Part shown: positions 8,049-17,716 of the stretch, piece by piece
How the letters are laid out: every line of letters starts with the position of its first letter
Numbering within the stretch: the first letter of the stretch is position 1
DNA from: Piscinibacter sp.
GTDB taxonomy: Bacteria > Pseudomonadota > Gammaproteobacteria > Burkholderiales > Burkholderiaceae_C
Reading direction: 5' to 3'
NCBI GenBank assembly: GCA_017983795.1
Contig: JAGOAS010000014.1
Location: forward strand, 44,524-108,523
Length of the DNA stretch: 64,000 nt
Program-made: the position numbers and the translations under genes
Notes under the pieces: generated by a model
Database searches by the model: none
Told to the model about the DNA's origin: nothing
What the model saw: the letters and a program-made list of their open reading frames with translations, nothing else

Positions 8049-9380
8049 TCAGGCGCGGGCTTCCGCGGTCTTGCCCTCTTCCACCACCGCGCGCCACGCG
8101 AAGGTGGCGCCGCCCAACGCGCCGGTGTAGATGGAATCGGGGTCGATGTTGAGCGTGAGCTTGCCGTAGTTCTCTTCGACGAGCTCGTTGAGCGCCTTGA
8201 CCGCGGCCTCGTTCTTGGCCACGCCGCCGGTGAAGGTGAACTCGTTGCGGATGCCGCCCGAGCGCGCCAGGATGGACATGGCGCGCAGGATGATGGCGCG
8301 GTGCAGGCCGGCCATGATGTCCTCGCGCTTGTCGCCCAGCGCCAGCCGGTCGCGCAGCTCGGCGCCGGCGAACACCGTGCAGGTGCTGTTGATGCGGATC
8401 GCCTTGGTGCTCTGCATCGCCAGCGGGCCCAGCTCGTGCAGGCCCATGTTCATCTCGTCGGCGATGTAGCCCAGGTAGCGCCCGCAGCCGGCGGCGCAGC
8501 GGTCGTTCATCTGGAAGCTCTCGACGATGCCCGCCGGATCGACCTGGATGGCCTTGGTGTCCTGCCCGCCGATGTCGAGCACGGTGGCGGTGCCCGGGTA
8601 CATCACGTGCGCGCCCAGGCCGTGGCAGAGGATCTCGCTGCGGATGTGCTCCTTGCTGAAGGGCAGCCGCGCGCGGCCGTAGCCGGTGCCGACGACGTAG
8701 GTCTCCTCCATGTCCGTGTCGAGCACCTGCTTGATCGGCGCCGCCACCGCATCACGCTTCGATTGCGTCTCGGGCAGCGCGGCGAAGGTGCGCTCCAGCG
8801 CCGACATCAGGTGACGGCGCACCGAGTCGGCGTAGACGCGGTTCTCGACCTCGATGATGGAGCGGTCGAACAGGTTGAGCAGGTAGTCGTAGCGCATGCC
8901 CAGCGACTTGGCCACATCTTCGCCGATGGCCAGGTACTGGCTGCCGGCGATGTCACGGAAGAAGTCGCTCTTGCGCCGCGCGCCGGGCGCGAACAGCGCC
9001 GGCGCCTCGACGGTCAGGCGCTTGAAGACCTCGTCGAGCGCCTCGGCCACCGGGCCGCTGAAGTTGGAGTGCGCCAGGTTGCGGCGGCAGGTGGCCTCCA
9101 GGTCGACGAGCTGCTCGAGGTACTGCTCGGCGCGGAAGTCGCGTTCGAGCTGGCCGATGAAGTTCTCCAGCGAACCGTTGAGCGCGCCGCTTTGCTGCAG
9201 CGCGCCGCGGAACAGGTGGAAGCGGCCGTTGATCAGCGCCTCGGTCTTGGCCACCGCCGCGGCGGTGTCGTAGTTCGAGCGCGAGTTGGTGATGCCGCGG
9301 CCGATGATGTTCTGCTGCTCGTCGATCACCACCGCCTTGGTGGTGGTCGAGCCCAGGTCGATGCCGATGAAGCAACGCAT
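8049..9380 (-). CDS. bcrA: Benzoyl-CoA reductase, subunit A (ATP-binding activator module)
   Basis: 443 residues starting [20 protein letters not shown], the phosphate loop of the actin-like ATPase fold; the second loop is [13 protein letters not shown] near 268-280. Cluster ligands are Cys295 ([11 protein letters not shown]) and Cys334 ([11 protein letters not shown]). The region of about 150 residues between the two ATPase halves, containing [14 protein letters not shown], is the insertion seen in BcrA and not in BcrD. Readings that extend upstream of 9380 only continue into bcrB in another frame. The gene lies between bcrB and bcrD in the order CBAD known from Thauera. Confidence 0.95.
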   Translation of the reverse strand: MRCFIGIDLGSTTTKAVVIDEQQNIIGRGITNSRSNYDTAAAVAKTEALINGRFHLFRGALQQSGALNGSLENFIGQLERDFRAEQYLEQLVDLEATCRRNLAHSNFSGPVAEALDEVFKRLTVEAPALFAPGARRKSDFFRDIAGSQYLAIGEDVAKSLGMRYDYLLNLFDRSIIEVENRVYADSVRRHLMSALERTFAALPETQSKRDAVAAPIKQVLDTDMEETYVVGTGYGRARLPFSKEHIRSEILCHGLGAHVMYPGTATVLDIGGQDTKAIQVDPAGIVESFQMNDRCAAGCGRYLGYIADEMNMGLHELGPLAMQSTKAIRINSTCTVFAGAELRDRLALGDKREDIMAGLHRAIILRAMSILARSGGIRNEFTFTGGVAKNEAAVKALNELVEENYGKLTLNIDPDSIYTGALGGATFAWRAVVEEGKTAEARA

Positions 9381-9409
9381 GTGGTGGTTCCTTTCGCGGT
9401 GCGGCCGGC

Positions 9410-10777
9410 TTAGTTGGCGTGGATCGGGATCGCGCGGGCCAGGTTGCCCGGATCCGGATGGCCGTAGGTGCGCTTCTGCTTGACCATCTGGAAGTAGCTC
9501 TCCAGGCGGTTCTTCACGTTGGCGGCCGAGAAGTAGCGCGGGTCCACCAGATCGGTCTCGATGAAGGCGGCCGGCTTGCCGGTGCGCTTCTCCACCTCGC
9601 GCAGGATGAGCAGCTGCCCGGCCGAGAAGCTGTTGCAGCTCTTGATCGAGTTGATCAGCAACCCGTCGGCCTGGTACTCGTCGATGTAGCGGCAGATCAT
9701 GTCCACGCGCGAGGGCAGGTTCAGGTTGGTGTAGCAGCCCAGGCAGTATTCGGCCAGCGATTCGAGCGGGTGGTCGGGGTCGTGGCGGAAGCCGAAGTCG
9801 TACAGGCCGCCGACCTTCGCGTAGGTGGACGACACCACCACCGCGCCCTCGTCGTAGAACATCTTCCAGAAGTCGCGGAAGCTGGTCCAGTTGGGCGGGC
9901 CTTCGACGATCAGGCGGTATTTCTCCTCGCCCATGTCGCCGTCCGGCGTGACCGGCCCCTTGCCCAGGCGCACGCGCTCCTCGATCTCGGCGCGCAGCGT
10001 GGCGTAGTACTGCGTGGCCTCGGGCGTGCCGCGGAAGGCGGTGAAGATGGGGCCGATGTAGTACACCGCGCCGAAGTAGCCGTCGATCGGGCTGGGCCGG
10101 TTCTTGGCCGACTGCAGCACCTTGACCAGATCCTCCTCGGCCTTGACCGACTCGCGCATGTACTGGCGCAGGCGGTCGATGTCGAACTTGACGCCGGAGA
10201 TGCGCTCCAGCGTCGGGATCACGGTTTCCTTCAACTGCTTGACCACGTAGTCGCGCATGTTCGGCGCGATGTGGCCCTCGCCCTGGTAGGGCACGTGCAG
10301 CATCACGGTCTCGCAGCCGTACTTGTGGCGGACCAGCTCGAACCACTTCATGAAGGTGAAGCAGCCGGTGTAGCTGAGCAGCAGGATGTCGGGCCGCGGC
10401 ATCGGGTCGCCGGTGGGGCCGATCTCGCCGCCCATCATCATGCCCAGGTCGGCCTTCACGTAGGTGCAGACGTCTTCGCTCTGGCCGTCGCGCTCGGCGT
10501 CCATGATCATCTTGCCGCTCTTCTTGCGCATGCCGTTCTGCAGCGCATTGGTCTCCGGCAGGCTGCGCGCGAAGTCGAAGCACATCAGCAGCTCGTTCAG
10601 GTTGCCGGGCACGAAGGTGGCCGACACCTTGCGGTTGTTGGCCCGCGCCGTGGCGAGCTCCATGTAGTTCTTGTTGATCAGTTCCTTCTGCAGCCACATC
10701 GCGTCTTCCTTCTGGACGTTCTGCGGCTTCTTGGCCGAGCCGGTGGGGCTGGGCATGGCGATGGTCTGGGTGTTCAT
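9410..10777 (-). CDS. bcrB: Benzoyl-CoA reductase, subunit B (substrate-binding module)
   Basis: 455-residue member of the HgdB/BcrB/BcrC family. With BcrC it binds benzoyl-CoA and carries two [4Fe-4S] clusters. Conserved cysteines occur in EDVCTYVK (Cys104), [10 protein letters not shown] (Cys139), the later CLGCYTN and in KSCNSFSAG. Stretches such as [11 protein letters not shown]-like [16 protein letters not shown] and the [18 protein letters not shown] segment match Thauera BcrB closely. The N-terminus is somewhat longer than in Thauera, with a Pro/Ser/Lys-rich first 25 residues; an internal Met27 could be an alternative start. It ends 29 bases before bcrA. Confidence 0.94.
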   Translation of the reverse strand: MNTQTIAMPSPTGSAKKPQNVQKEDAMWLQKELINKNYMELATARANNRKVSATFVPGNLNELLMCFDFARSLPETNALQNGMRKKSGKMIMDAERDGQSEDVCTYVKADLGMMMGGEIGPTGDPMPRPDILLLSYTGCFTFMKWFELVRHKYGCETVMLHVPYQGEGHIAPNMRDYVVKQLKETVIPTLERISGVKFDIDRLRQYMRESVKAEEDLVKVLQSAKNRPSPIDGYFGAVYYIGPIFTAFRGTPEATQYYATLRAEIEERVRLGKGPVTPDGDMGEEKYRLIVEGPPNWTSFRDFWKMFYDEGAVVVSSTYAKVGGLYDFGFRHDPDHPLESLAEYCLGCYTNLNLPSRVDMICRYIDEYQADGLLINSIKSCNSFSAGQLLILREVEKRTGKPAAFIETDLVDPRYFSAANVKNRLESYFQMVKQKRTYGHPDPGNLARAIPIHAN

Positions 10778-10787
10778 GGGGTGCTCC

Positions 10788-11969
10788 TCAGGCGGCGTTC
10801 CACAACTTGATCGAGTCGGCGAAGGTGCCGGCCTGCTCGCGCACCGGCGCCATCTGGCCGGTGTTCTCGGCGTACTTGAAGGCGGTGTGCGGGATGCCGT
10901 GCTGCGAGAGCACGTCCTGCAGCATCGGCCGCTCCAGCAGCGCCGGGTCGCAGAACGAGGGCGCGGCGAAGATCACGCCCTCGGCGCCGCGCGTCTTGAC
11001 CTGCTTCATCAGGAAGACGCCCTTCTCCTCGCGGGTGGCGTCGTACTTGGCGGCGGTGCTGGCACTGCGGTGCAGGAAGGCCTTGGAGAGCTCCTCCAGC
11101 GGCTTGGCGTTGGCGGGCACCTCGTCGAGCAGCCAGCGCGTGACGAGCAGGAAGTCGTCGTCGACCACGTAGCAGCCGGCCATCTCGATGGACTTGATCA
11201 GCGCCAGCGGCGGCTGCTCGCAGAAGCTGCCGTTGATCACCACGCGGGCGTTGTCGCGCTTGGGCCGGCTCACCTGCTCGGCGGCGGCCAGGTAGTCGCG
11301 CACCAGCTGCGTGTGCTGCTCCACCGGCAGCACCATGCCGGCGCGCAGCAGCAGGTAGACCTCGGAGGTGGGCGCCTGCCAGGGCTTGGCGGCGCGGTAG
11401 GCGTAGAGATCGCGGATGGCCTGGCGGTTCTCGTTGTAGACCGCGATCGAGGCGTTCAGCTCGGCGTCGGTGATCGGGCTGCCGCGCATCTTGCCCAGGT
11501 CGTCGCGGATCTGCTGCATCTCCTGCTGGTAGAACACGCCGCCGACGTTGTCCTGGTAGTTCTGCGGCACGTCGACATAGCGCACGTACTTGTCCTTGAA
11601 CAGCATCTGCCACATGCCCGAGAGGTTGCGGATCACGTCGCAGATGCTCGGGAACAGCATGCCGTCCAGGCAGTCGAGCCGGCCGGTCAGGCCCAGCTCG
11701 ATGGTCGAGCGCGGAATGCGGCAGATGTAGCTCTGGTAGTAGGCGTCGCCCTGGATCACTTCGATCTGGTCGCCGCCGCCGAGGATGCCCACCGGCAGCA
11801 TGCCGGCGGCGTGGATCAGCTCGCGCGGAACGTAGACCGGCATGTAGCCGATGGCCTTGCGGCCCGGCACGGCGGCTTTCCATTCCTTGACGGCTTCGAA
11901 ATTCAGGTCTTCGAACAGCGCTTCGCAGCGCTGCACGATGCGGGTGACTTCGGGCAGGGTGGTGCTCAT
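10788..11969 (-). CDS. bcrC: Benzoyl-CoA reductase, subunit C (substrate-binding module)
   Basis: 393 residues starting MSTTLPEVTRIVQR. The ATG at 11969 is chosen over an in-frame TTG one codon upstream; it shares one base with the dch stop (TGATG). The family motifs AIGYMPVYVPRELIHAAGMLPVG and the segment YYQSYICRIPRSTIELG are those of Thauera-type BcrC, and cysteines in CRIPRS, SICDVIRN and GSFCEQPP are candidates for cluster ligation. BcrB and BcrC together hold the aromatic thioester for two one-electron reductions. The gene is translationally coupled to dch upstream and lies 10 bases before bcrB. Confidence 0.95.
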   Translation of the reverse strand: MSTTLPEVTRIVQRCEALFEDLNFEAVKEWKAAVPGRKAIGYMPVYVPRELIHAAGMLPVGILGGGDQIEVIQGDAYYQSYICRIPRSTIELGLTGRLDCLDGMLFPSICDVIRNLSGMWQMLFKDKYVRYVDVPQNYQDNVGGVFYQQEMQQIRDDLGKMRGSPITDAELNASIAVYNENRQAIRDLYAYRAAKPWQAPTSEVYLLLRAGMVLPVEQHTQLVRDYLAAAEQVSRPKRDNARVVINGSFCEQPPLALIKSIEMAGCYVVDDDFLLVTRWLLDEVPANAKPLEELSKAFLHRSASTAAKYDATREEKGVFLMKQVKTRGAEGVIFAAPSFCDPALLERPMLQDVLSQHGIPHTAFKYAENTGQMAPVREQAGTFADSIKLWNAA

Positions 11970-12739
11970 CAACGGTGCTCCCAGGTGGGTGAGCGCTTGG
12001 CGAGGAAGGCCGCCAGGCCCTCGTTGGCGTCGCGGGTCTTCATCAGGCTTTGCAGGTACAGGCGCTCCACGCGCGCCAGTTCGTCGCGCAGTGCGGCCAG
12101 GCGCGGTGCGCGCGCGGCCTGCATGGCATGCGCCAGCGCCGCGGCGCTGCGCGGTGCGAGGTGCTCGTCGAAATAGGCCAGCGCGGCGGCGACCGGGTCA
12201 TCGGCCAGCATCTGCACCAGGCCGATGGCCAGCGCCTGCGCGGCATCGATGCTGCGGCCGCTGCACAGCAGGTCTTCCGCCGCCACCGCGCTGACGCGCC
12301 AGGGCAGCAGGCAGCTGGCCGCGGGCGCGAAGACGCCCAGCTTGATCTCGGGCTGGCCGAATTGCGCGTTCGGCGCCGCGAAGATCGGCCCGCCGGCCAG
12401 CGCGATCTCGAGGCCGCCGCCCAGGCACTGGCCGCGCACGGCCACCAGCACCGGCACGCGGCAGCCGGCCAGCGCCAGGATCAGCGCATGCAGCGAGGCC
12501 AGCATGCCGGCGCAGCGCTCGGCCAGGTGCTCCTCCACGCTGGCGCCGAAGCTGAAGTGCGGGCCCTCGGCGTCGAGCAGCACGCCACGCAGCGCGGCGT
12601 GGCCGGCGTGCGCGTCCAGCGCCGCCTGCAGCGCCTCGATCATCTGCGCGTCGCAGATGTTGGCCTTGGGGCGGTTGAGCGTCAGGTGCAGCAGGGCACC
12701 GTCGCGCTCGAGCGCCACCTTCAGTGGCGACTCAGCCAT
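11969..12739 (-). CDS. dch: Cyclohexa-1,5-diene-1-carbonyl-CoA hydratase
   Basis: 256-residue crotonase-fold enzyme that adds water to the dienoyl-CoA made by benzoyl-CoA reductase, giving 6-hydroxycyclohex-1-ene-1-carbonyl-CoA. The oxyanion-hole motifs are FSFGASVEEH near residue 62 and VRGQCLGGGLEIALAGG near 102-118. Length and position (directly before bcrC) match Dch of Thauera. The start at 12739 overlaps the end of oah by eight bases. A generic enoyl-CoA hydratase is the alternative, made unlikely by the complete pathway context. Confidence 0.92.
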   Translation of the reverse strand: MAESPLKVALERDGALLHLTLNRPKANICDAQMIEALQAALDAHAGHAALRGVLLDAEGPHFSFGASVEEHLAERCAGMLASLHALILALAGCRVPVLVAVRGQCLGGGLEIALAGGPIFAAPNAQFGQPEIKLGVFAPAASCLLPWRVSAVAAEDLLCSGRSIDAAQALAIGLVQMLADDPVAAALAYFDEHLAPRSAAALAHAMQAARAPRLAALRDELARVERLYLQSLMKTRDANEGLAAFLAKRSPTWEHR

Positions 12740-13838
12740 GCTTCTTCGCCCTGGGCTGGATCTCGTCGTGCAGCGGGCCGACCCAGCTCTGGCCGGCGGC
12801 CAGCTTCTGGCGCAGCAGCACGAAATCGATCTCGCGGTCGTCCTTGGGGCCTTCGTTGAACGCGGTGAAGCCCGAGCGTGCCTCGGTCATCATGTTCAGC
12901 GCCAGCCAGGCGCGCGAGTTTTCCTTGTTGCGGTTCCAGGCGTCGAGCTTGGGCTTGCGCAGCTCCTCGATCGTCTTGGTGGTGCAGTCGGGGAAGGTCA
13001 GCAGCATCTTGGCGCACAGCTCTTCCACCTTGGCGTCGAGCAGCGACAGATCCACCGTGCCCTTCTTCATCAGCGCCTTGCCTTCTTCCAGCGCGGCGCC
13101 GGTCTTGGGCTCGCCGTAGACGTTGCGGCCGAACTCGTCGACCATGCGCTGCGTCTCCACCGTCGGGTTGGCGACGAACTTGCCGTCGATCTTGAGCGCC
13201 GGCACCACGTCGGTCAGCACACCCATCTGGTAAGCCTTGTGCGCGCTGAAGGGCTCGCACAGCACGCAGGCGGCCATGGCGCGCTCTGCGCCCACCACCA
13301 CCGGCAGGAAGTCGGTGGCGCCGCCGATCGGCGCCGAGCCGTGCTTGGGGCCGGCCTGGCCGAAGCGCGCCAGATCCTGCGCGACCGAGAAGTCGCAGGC
13401 CATGCCGATCTCCTGCCCGCCGCCGATGCGCATGCCGTTGACGCGGCAGATCACCGGCTTGTCGCAGGCGAGGATGGCGCTGACCATGTCGTTGAACAGG
13501 CGCATGTACTGGCGGTATTCCTGCGGCTGGCCGGCGTAGTACTCGGCGTACTCCTTGGTGTTGCCGCCGGTGCAGAAGGCCTTGTCGCCGGCGCCGGTGA
13601 AGACCACGCAGTTGACGGCGCGGTCGTTGCTCGCCGCGCGCATGGCCAGGATCACGCCCTTGACCATGTCGGTGGTGTAGCTGTTGAACTGGCTCGGGTT
13701 GTCCAGCGTGATCCAGGCGTTGAACAGGCCCGGCACCACCTCGCCGTTGGGCCGTTTGGCCGGACGCCGCTCGTAGCGCACGCCGGCGCGGCTGATGTCG
13801 TCGACGATGTCGTGGTTCTTGAATTCGGGGGCGCTCAC
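12732..13838 (-). CDS. oah: 6-oxocyclohex-1-ene-1-carbonyl-CoA hydrolase (ring-opening)
   Basis: 368-residue crotonase-superfamily enzyme, longer than ordinary hydratases, as is typical for Oah/BzdY. It hydrates the double bond and hydrolytically cleaves the alicyclic ring to 3-hydroxypimelyl-CoA. Recognisable segments are TTDMVKGVILAMRAASND, the oxyanion motif FCTGGNTKEYAEYY and RVNGMRIGGGQEIGMACDF. The start codon is GTG at 13838, with a GAGGAG ribosome site about ten bases upstream. It lies 40 bases after had and overlaps dch. Confidence 0.94.
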   Translation of the reverse strand: MSAPEFKNHDIVDDISRAGVRYERRPAKRPNGEVVPGLFNAWITLDNPSQFNSYTTDMVKGVILAMRAASNDRAVNCVVFTGAGDKAFCTGGNTKEYAEYYAGQPQEYRQYMRLFNDMVSAILACDKPVICRVNGMRIGGGQEIGMACDFSVAQDLARFGQAGPKHGSAPIGGATDFLPVVVGAERAMAACVLCEPFSAHKAYQMGVLTDVVPALKIDGKFVANPTVETQRMVDEFGRNVYGEPKTGAALEEGKALMKKGTVDLSLLDAKVEELCAKMLLTFPDCTTKTIEELRKPKLDAWNRNKENSRAWLALNMMTEARSGFTAFNEGPKDDREIDFVLLRQKLAAGQSWVGPLHDEIQPRAKKHG

Positions 13839-13878
13839 GGCGTGTGTCTCCTCGGTGGGGGTTCGGGTCGGTCGGCGG

Positions 13879-14946
13879 TCAGGGCACCATCACCGCGCGG
13901 CGCGTGATCTCGCGCGCATGCACGGCGTGGAAGACCTCGTTGATGCGCTCCAGCGGGTGCGTCTCGACGAAGGGCGCGAGACGCACCGCGCCGTCGAGCA
14001 CCAGGTCGAGCGCCGCGGGGTAGTACTCGGGCGGGCAGCCCCAGTTGCCGAGCGCGCGGGCGTCGAAGGCCATCAGGTTGGACAGGCGCAGCTCGACCTT
14101 GTCCATCGTGAAGCCCACCACCGACAGCGTCGCGCCGTGCACCAGCAGGTTGAAGGCGCTGGTCTGGCCGGCGGCGGTGCCCGAGCACTCGAAGATCTTC
14201 CATTCGGTGCTGCGCAGGCCGGCGCTGCGCGCGAAATCGGCCACCGCCTTCTTGAGCGCCTTGGCATCCAGCTCGCGCGCGTTCAGCGCCAGCGCGGCGC
14301 CGCCATCGGCGGTGGCGGCTTCCAGCTTGCGTGCATCGACGTCGATCGCCACCACCTGGGCGCCGGCGGCGCGCGCCACCTGCACGCAGTAGCCGCCCAC
14401 GCCGCCGGCGCCGACCACCACGGCCAGGTCACCGGGCTCGACGCCGGCGCGGCGCACCGCCTGGTAGGGCGTGGTCAGCGCATCGGCCACGATGGACACC
14501 TGGGCCAGCGTCAGCCCGGCCTTGGCCAGGCGCTGCTCGTCGACCGGGCACAGCCCGCGCGCCGGCACCACGATGTGCGAGCCGAAGCCGCCCTGGATGT
14601 CGTTGCCCGGCATCTTCTGGCTGCGGCAGATGGTGGTGAGGCCGCGGCGGCACAGATCGCATTCGCCGCAGGGCAGCACTGCCGGCACGATGACGGCGCG
14701 GCCCAGCCAGGCCTCGGCGCCGGCACCCGCGGTCACCACGCGGCCGCTGATCTCGTGGCCGAGCGCCAGCGGCAGCGGCTGGTTGGTGCGCACGCCGTCG
14801 TAGTAGTAGCCCAGGTCGGTGTGGCAGACGCCGCAGCCGGCCACCGCCACCACCACCTCGCCGGCGCCGGGATGCGCCACGAACTCGGCACGCTGCAGCG
14901 GCGCCCCGGGGGCAGTGAACATCCAGCGGTGGGCGGCAAGGGTCAT
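13879..14946 (-). CDS. had: 6-hydroxycyclohex-1-ene-1-carbonyl-CoA dehydrogenase
   Basis: 355-residue zinc alcohol dehydrogenase, first gene of the operon. Catalytic zinc ligands are Cys41 (GVCHTD) and His64-Glu65 (LGHEISG); structural zinc cysteines are Cys93, Cys96, Cys99 and Cys107. The NAD-binding Rossmann motif [13 protein letters not shown] lies near 175-187. It oxidises the 6-hydroxy group formed by Dch to the 6-oxo thioester used by Oah. The divergent 161-base region upstream is shared with korA. Generic ADH identity would be uncertain alone, but order had-oah-dch-bcr makes the call firm. Confidence 0.93.
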   Translation of the reverse strand: MTLAAHRWMFTAPGAPLQRAEFVAHPGAGEVVVAVAGCGVCHTDLGYYYDGVRTNQPLPLALGHEISGRVVTAGAGAEAWLGRAVIVPAVLPCGECDLCRRGLTTICRSQKMPGNDIQGGFGSHIVVPARGLCPVDEQRLAKAGLTLAQVSIVADALTTPYQAVRRAGVEPGDLAVVVGAGGVGGYCVQVARAAGAQVVAIDVDARKLEAATADGGAALALNARELDAKALKKAVADFARSAGLRSTEWKIFECSGTAAGQTSAFNLLVHGATLSVVGFTMDKVELRLSNLMAFDARALGNWGCPPEYYPAALDLVLDGAVRLAPFVETHPLERINEVFHAVHAREITRRAVMVP

Positions 14947-14986
14947 CGAAGCTCCTGGTGATGGCTGCGAAGGTTATTTCGGTATT

Positions 14987-14996
14987 GCAGTACTGC
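14987..14996. promoter_or_regulatory. Perfect palindrome in had/korA divergent promoter region, candidate operator
   Basis: GCAGTACTGC is a perfect ten-base palindrome 41 bases upstream of the had start, in the only AT-richer part of this gap (TTATTTCGGTATTG precedes it). It is placed where a repressor could block transcription of the had-to-fdx operon. No BzdR, BoxR or BadR-like regulator gene is visible in the window, so the binding protein, if any, is encoded elsewhere. A ten-base palindrome can occur by chance. Confidence 0.3.
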
Positions 14997-15040
14997 TTTA
15001 CGTGTTTTCCCGAGTTTTGACCCGTCGACACCGGTTGACT

Positions 15041-15054
15041 TTGAGCTGGATCAG
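15041..15054. promoter_or_regulatory. Candidate FNR/AcpR-type box between had and korA
   Basis: TTGAGCTGGATCAG matches the FNR-family consensus TTGAT-N4-ATCAA at eight of ten defined positions. Anaerobic benzoate operons in Aromatoleum/Azoarcus are activated by an FNR orthologue (AcpR) through such a site, so a box between the two divergent benzoate operons is biologically sensible. Placed at -41.5, it would put the had start point near 15006, leaving a 60-base leader. The match is by eye and not statistically tested. Confidence 0.4.
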
Positions 15055-15107
15055 ATGTGCAGCGGCACGGCGCGCGTTCACTGAGCGCCTCGAACAGGAG
15101 GAGACAC

Positions 15108-16886
15108 ATGCCCTCGCCCGCCCCTACCCCGCCGGGATCCGCACGCAGCTTCTCGCTGGCCATCGCCGGCAGCGGCGGCGCCGGCGTGATGACCGCCGGC
15201 ACGCTGCTGCTCGATGCCGCCGCCCGCGCCGGCCTCTACGGCCTGATGGTGCGCACCAGCGGCCCGCAGATCCGCGGCGGCGAGGCAGCGGCGCTGCTGC
15301 GCCTGGCCACGCGGCCGGTGGCCACGCTGGACGACCGCTTCGACGTGCTGCTGGCCATCGACTGGCAGAACCTCAACCGCTTCGGCGACGAGATCCCCAT
15401 CGCCGAAGGCAGCCTGCTGATCGGCGACAGCGATGCCGGCGAAGCGCCCGACGTCTTCCTGCGCCAGGGCGCGCGGCTGCATGCCCTGCCCCTGAAGAAG
15501 ACCGCCAAGGCCGCCGGCGGCGGCTGGGTCAACATGGTGGCGCTGGGCCTGGCCGGCACGCTGGCCGGGCTGCCGGCCGCGGCGCTGGAAGAGGCCTTGC
15601 GCGCGAGCTGGAAGCGTTCGGCCGAGGCGCTGGCCTCCAACCTCGCGGCGCTGCAGCAGGGCATCGCGCTGGCCAACGGCCTGCCCGGCGAGCGGCCCGC
15701 GCCGCTCGAAGGCACGGCGCTGCCGGGCGGGCGCGCGCGCTGGCTGCTCTCGGGCAACGAGGCGGCGGGCTGCGGCGCGCTGCGCGGCGGCGTGCGCTTC
15801 GTGGCCGCCTACCCGATCACCCCGGCCACCGAGCTGCTCGAGTGGATGGCGCCGGCGCTGACGCGCCTGGGCGGCAGCCTGCTGCAGGCCGAGGACGAGC
15901 TGGCCTCGGTGAACATGATCATCGGCGCCTCCTACGGCGGCGTGCCTTCGCTGACGGCCACCGCCGGCCCGGGCCTGGCGCTGATGACCGAAGGAATCGG
16001 CCTGGCTGTGGCGGCCGAGGTGCCCATCGTCGTCGTCGACGTGATGCGCGGCGGGCCCTCCACCGGCATCCCGGCCAAGAGCGAGCAGAGCGACCTGTCC
16101 TTCGCGGTCGACGGCCTGCACGGCGATGCGCCGCGCCTGGTGCTGGCGCCCAACGGCATCGGCGACTGCCTGGCCACCAGCGAGTGGGCGGTGCAGCTGG
16201 CCGAGGCGCTGCAATCGCCGGCGCTGCTGCTGTCCGACCAGTTCATGGGCCAGTCGCGCGCGGTGATCGACCAGCCCACGCAGGCGCCCGTGCCAGCGCA
16301 GCGCCTGGTGGCCGCGGCCCATACCGAGGGCTACCAGCGTTATGCCGACACGCCCTCGGGCGTGTCACCGATGGCGATTCCGGGCACGCCGGGCATCACC
16401 TACACCGCCGACGGCCTGGAGCACACCGAGCGCGGCATTCCCAGCAGCCAGGCGCGCGACCACGTCAAGCAGCTCGACAAGCGGCTGCGCAAGCTGATGC
16501 AGCACGACTACGGCGCGCGCTGGGCCGACATCGAAGGCGACGCCGACCTGGCCATCGTCACCTTCGGCTCGACCACCGCCGCGGTGCGCGAGGCGGTGGA
16601 GCGCGCGGCGGCCGCCGGCACGCCGCTGCGCATGGTGTCGATCCGCCTGCTGGCGCCGCTCAAGCCCGAGATCGTGGCACAGGCGCTGGCCGGCGTGCGC
16701 CAGGTGCTGGTGGTCGAGCAGAACCACGGCGGCCAGTTGCTGCGCTACCTGCGCAGCCGCTGCGACCTGCCCGGCCGCCCCGCCGGCCTGCACCGCCCGG
16801 GCCCGCTGCCGCTGCGCCCGGGCGATCTGGCCCGCGCCTTCATCGATTGGGCCGCCGCCCACGCCGCAACCGGAGTCCCCGCATGA
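15108..16886 (+). CDS. korA: 2-oxoglutarate:ferredoxin oxidoreductase, fused gamma-alpha subunit
   Basis: 592 residues starting MPSPAPTPPGSARSF behind an excellent AGGAGGAG ribosome site; an in-frame GTG 17 codons upstream is less likely. Residues about 15-190 are the gamma domain (IAGSGGAGVMTAGTL, RTSGPQIRGGEAAAL), joined to the alpha TPP domain starting near 215 (VRFVAAYPITPATELLEWM). The Thauera benzoyl-CoA pathway enzyme KorAB has the same two-subunit layout and regenerates reduced ferredoxin from 2-oxoglutarate for ring reduction. Its position directly opposite the bcr operon supports that role. First gene of the plus-strand benzoate operon; its stop overlaps korB (ATGA). Confidence 0.9.
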   Translation: MPSPAPTPPGSARSFSLAIAGSGGAGVMTAGTLLLDAAARAGLYGLMVRTSGPQIRGGEAAALLRLATRPVATLDDRFDVLLAIDWQNLNRFGDEIPIAEGSLLIGDSDAGEAPDVFLRQGARLHALPLKKTAKAAGGGWVNMVALGLAGTLAGLPAAALEEALRASWKRSAEALASNLAALQQGIALANGLPGERPAPLEGTALPGGRARWLLSGNEAAGCGALRGGVRFVAAYPITPATELLEWMAPALTRLGGSLLQAEDELASVNMIIGASYGGVPSLTATAGPGLALMTEGIGLAVAAEVPIVVVDVMRGGPSTGIPAKSEQSDLSFAVDGLHGDAPRLVLAPNGIGDCLATSEWAVQLAEALQSPALLLSDQFMGQSRAVIDQPTQAPVPAQRLVAAAHTEGYQRYADTPSGVSPMAIPGTPGITYTADGLEHTERGIPSSQARDHVKQLDKRLRKLMQHDYGARWADIEGDADLAIVTFGSTTAAVREAVERAAAAGTPLRMVSIRLLAPLKPEIVAQALAGVRQVLVVEQNHGGQLLRYLRSRCDLPGRPAGLHRPGPLPLRPGDLARAFIDWAAAHAATGVPA

Positions 16887-17716
16887 ACGACATGACCGAG
16901 GCGATCAAGCTGACCGCCGCCGATTTCAAGTCCGACTACAAGCCCATCTGGTGCCCCGGCTGCGGTGACTACACCGTGCTGGGCTCGATCACCAAGGCGC
17001 TGTCCATCATCGGCCGCCCGCCGCACGAGGTGGCGGTGGTCTCGGGCATCGGCTGCAGCTCGCGCATCCCGGCCTACACCACCTGCTACGGCTTCCACGG
17101 CGTGCACGGCCGCGCGCTGGCCGCCGGCACCGGGCTGAAGGCCGCGCGGCCCGACCTGACGGTGGTCGTCACCGGCGGCGACGGCGACGGCTACTCGATC
17201 GGCGGCAACCACTTCATGCACGCCTGCCGGCGCAACCTGGACCTGACCTACATCGTCATGGACAACCACGTCTATGGCATGACCAAGGGCCAGGCCAGCC
17301 CGACCACCGAACCCGACTGGGACAACAAGCTCTCGCCCGGCGGCACCGGCATCCGCTCGTTCCACCCGCTGGTGATCGCGCTGGCGGCCGGCGCCAACTT
17401 CGTCGCGCGCGCCTTCTCCGGCGACCCCAACGGCACCGCCGACATCATCGCGCAGGCGATCCGCCACCCGGGCTTCTCGTTCGTCGAGATCCTCAGCCCC
17501 TGCGTGACCTTCCGCCCCGAGCAGCGTGGCTGGAAAGACCAGGTGCACGCCGCATCGGTGCCCGAGACCGACGACCCCGCGCGCGCCGCGCGGCGCATCA
17601 TGACCGACGACGGCTTCAACATCGGCGTGCTCTACGCCGGCAGCCGCACGCCCTACGCGAAGACACCGGCCGCCAGCGCCACGCTGGCGCAGATCGAAGA
17701 GGAGTTCGCGCTGTGA
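16883..17716 (+). CDS. korB: 2-oxoglutarate:ferredoxin oxidoreductase, beta (TPP) subunit
   Basis: 277-residue TPP-binding subunit. Cys24 and Cys27 (WCPGCGDY), Cys58 (GIGCSSR) and Cys207 (SPCVTF) supply the four ligands of the single [4Fe-4S] cluster. The TPP motif is GGDGDGYSIGGNH at 98-110 with DNHVYGMTKGQ following, a pattern characteristic of two-subunit 2-oxoglutarate and related oxidoreductases. It overlaps korA at its start and the ferritin-like gene at its end, so three genes are translationally coupled. Electrons go to ferredoxin rather than NAD, since no flavin subunit is present here. Confidence 0.91.
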   Translation: MNDMTEAIKLTAADFKSDYKPIWCPGCGDYTVLGSITKALSIIGRPPHEVAVVSGIGCSSRIPAYTTCYGFHGVHGRALAAGTGLKAARPDLTVVVTGGDGDGYSIGGNHFMHACRRNLDLTYIVMDNHVYGMTKGQASPTTEPDWDNKLSPGGTGIRSFHPLVIALAAGANFVARAFSGDPNGTADIIAQAIRHPGFSFVEILSPCVTFRPEQRGWKDQVHAASVPETDDPARAARRIMTDDGFNIGVLYAGSRTPYAKTPAASATLAQIEEEFAL

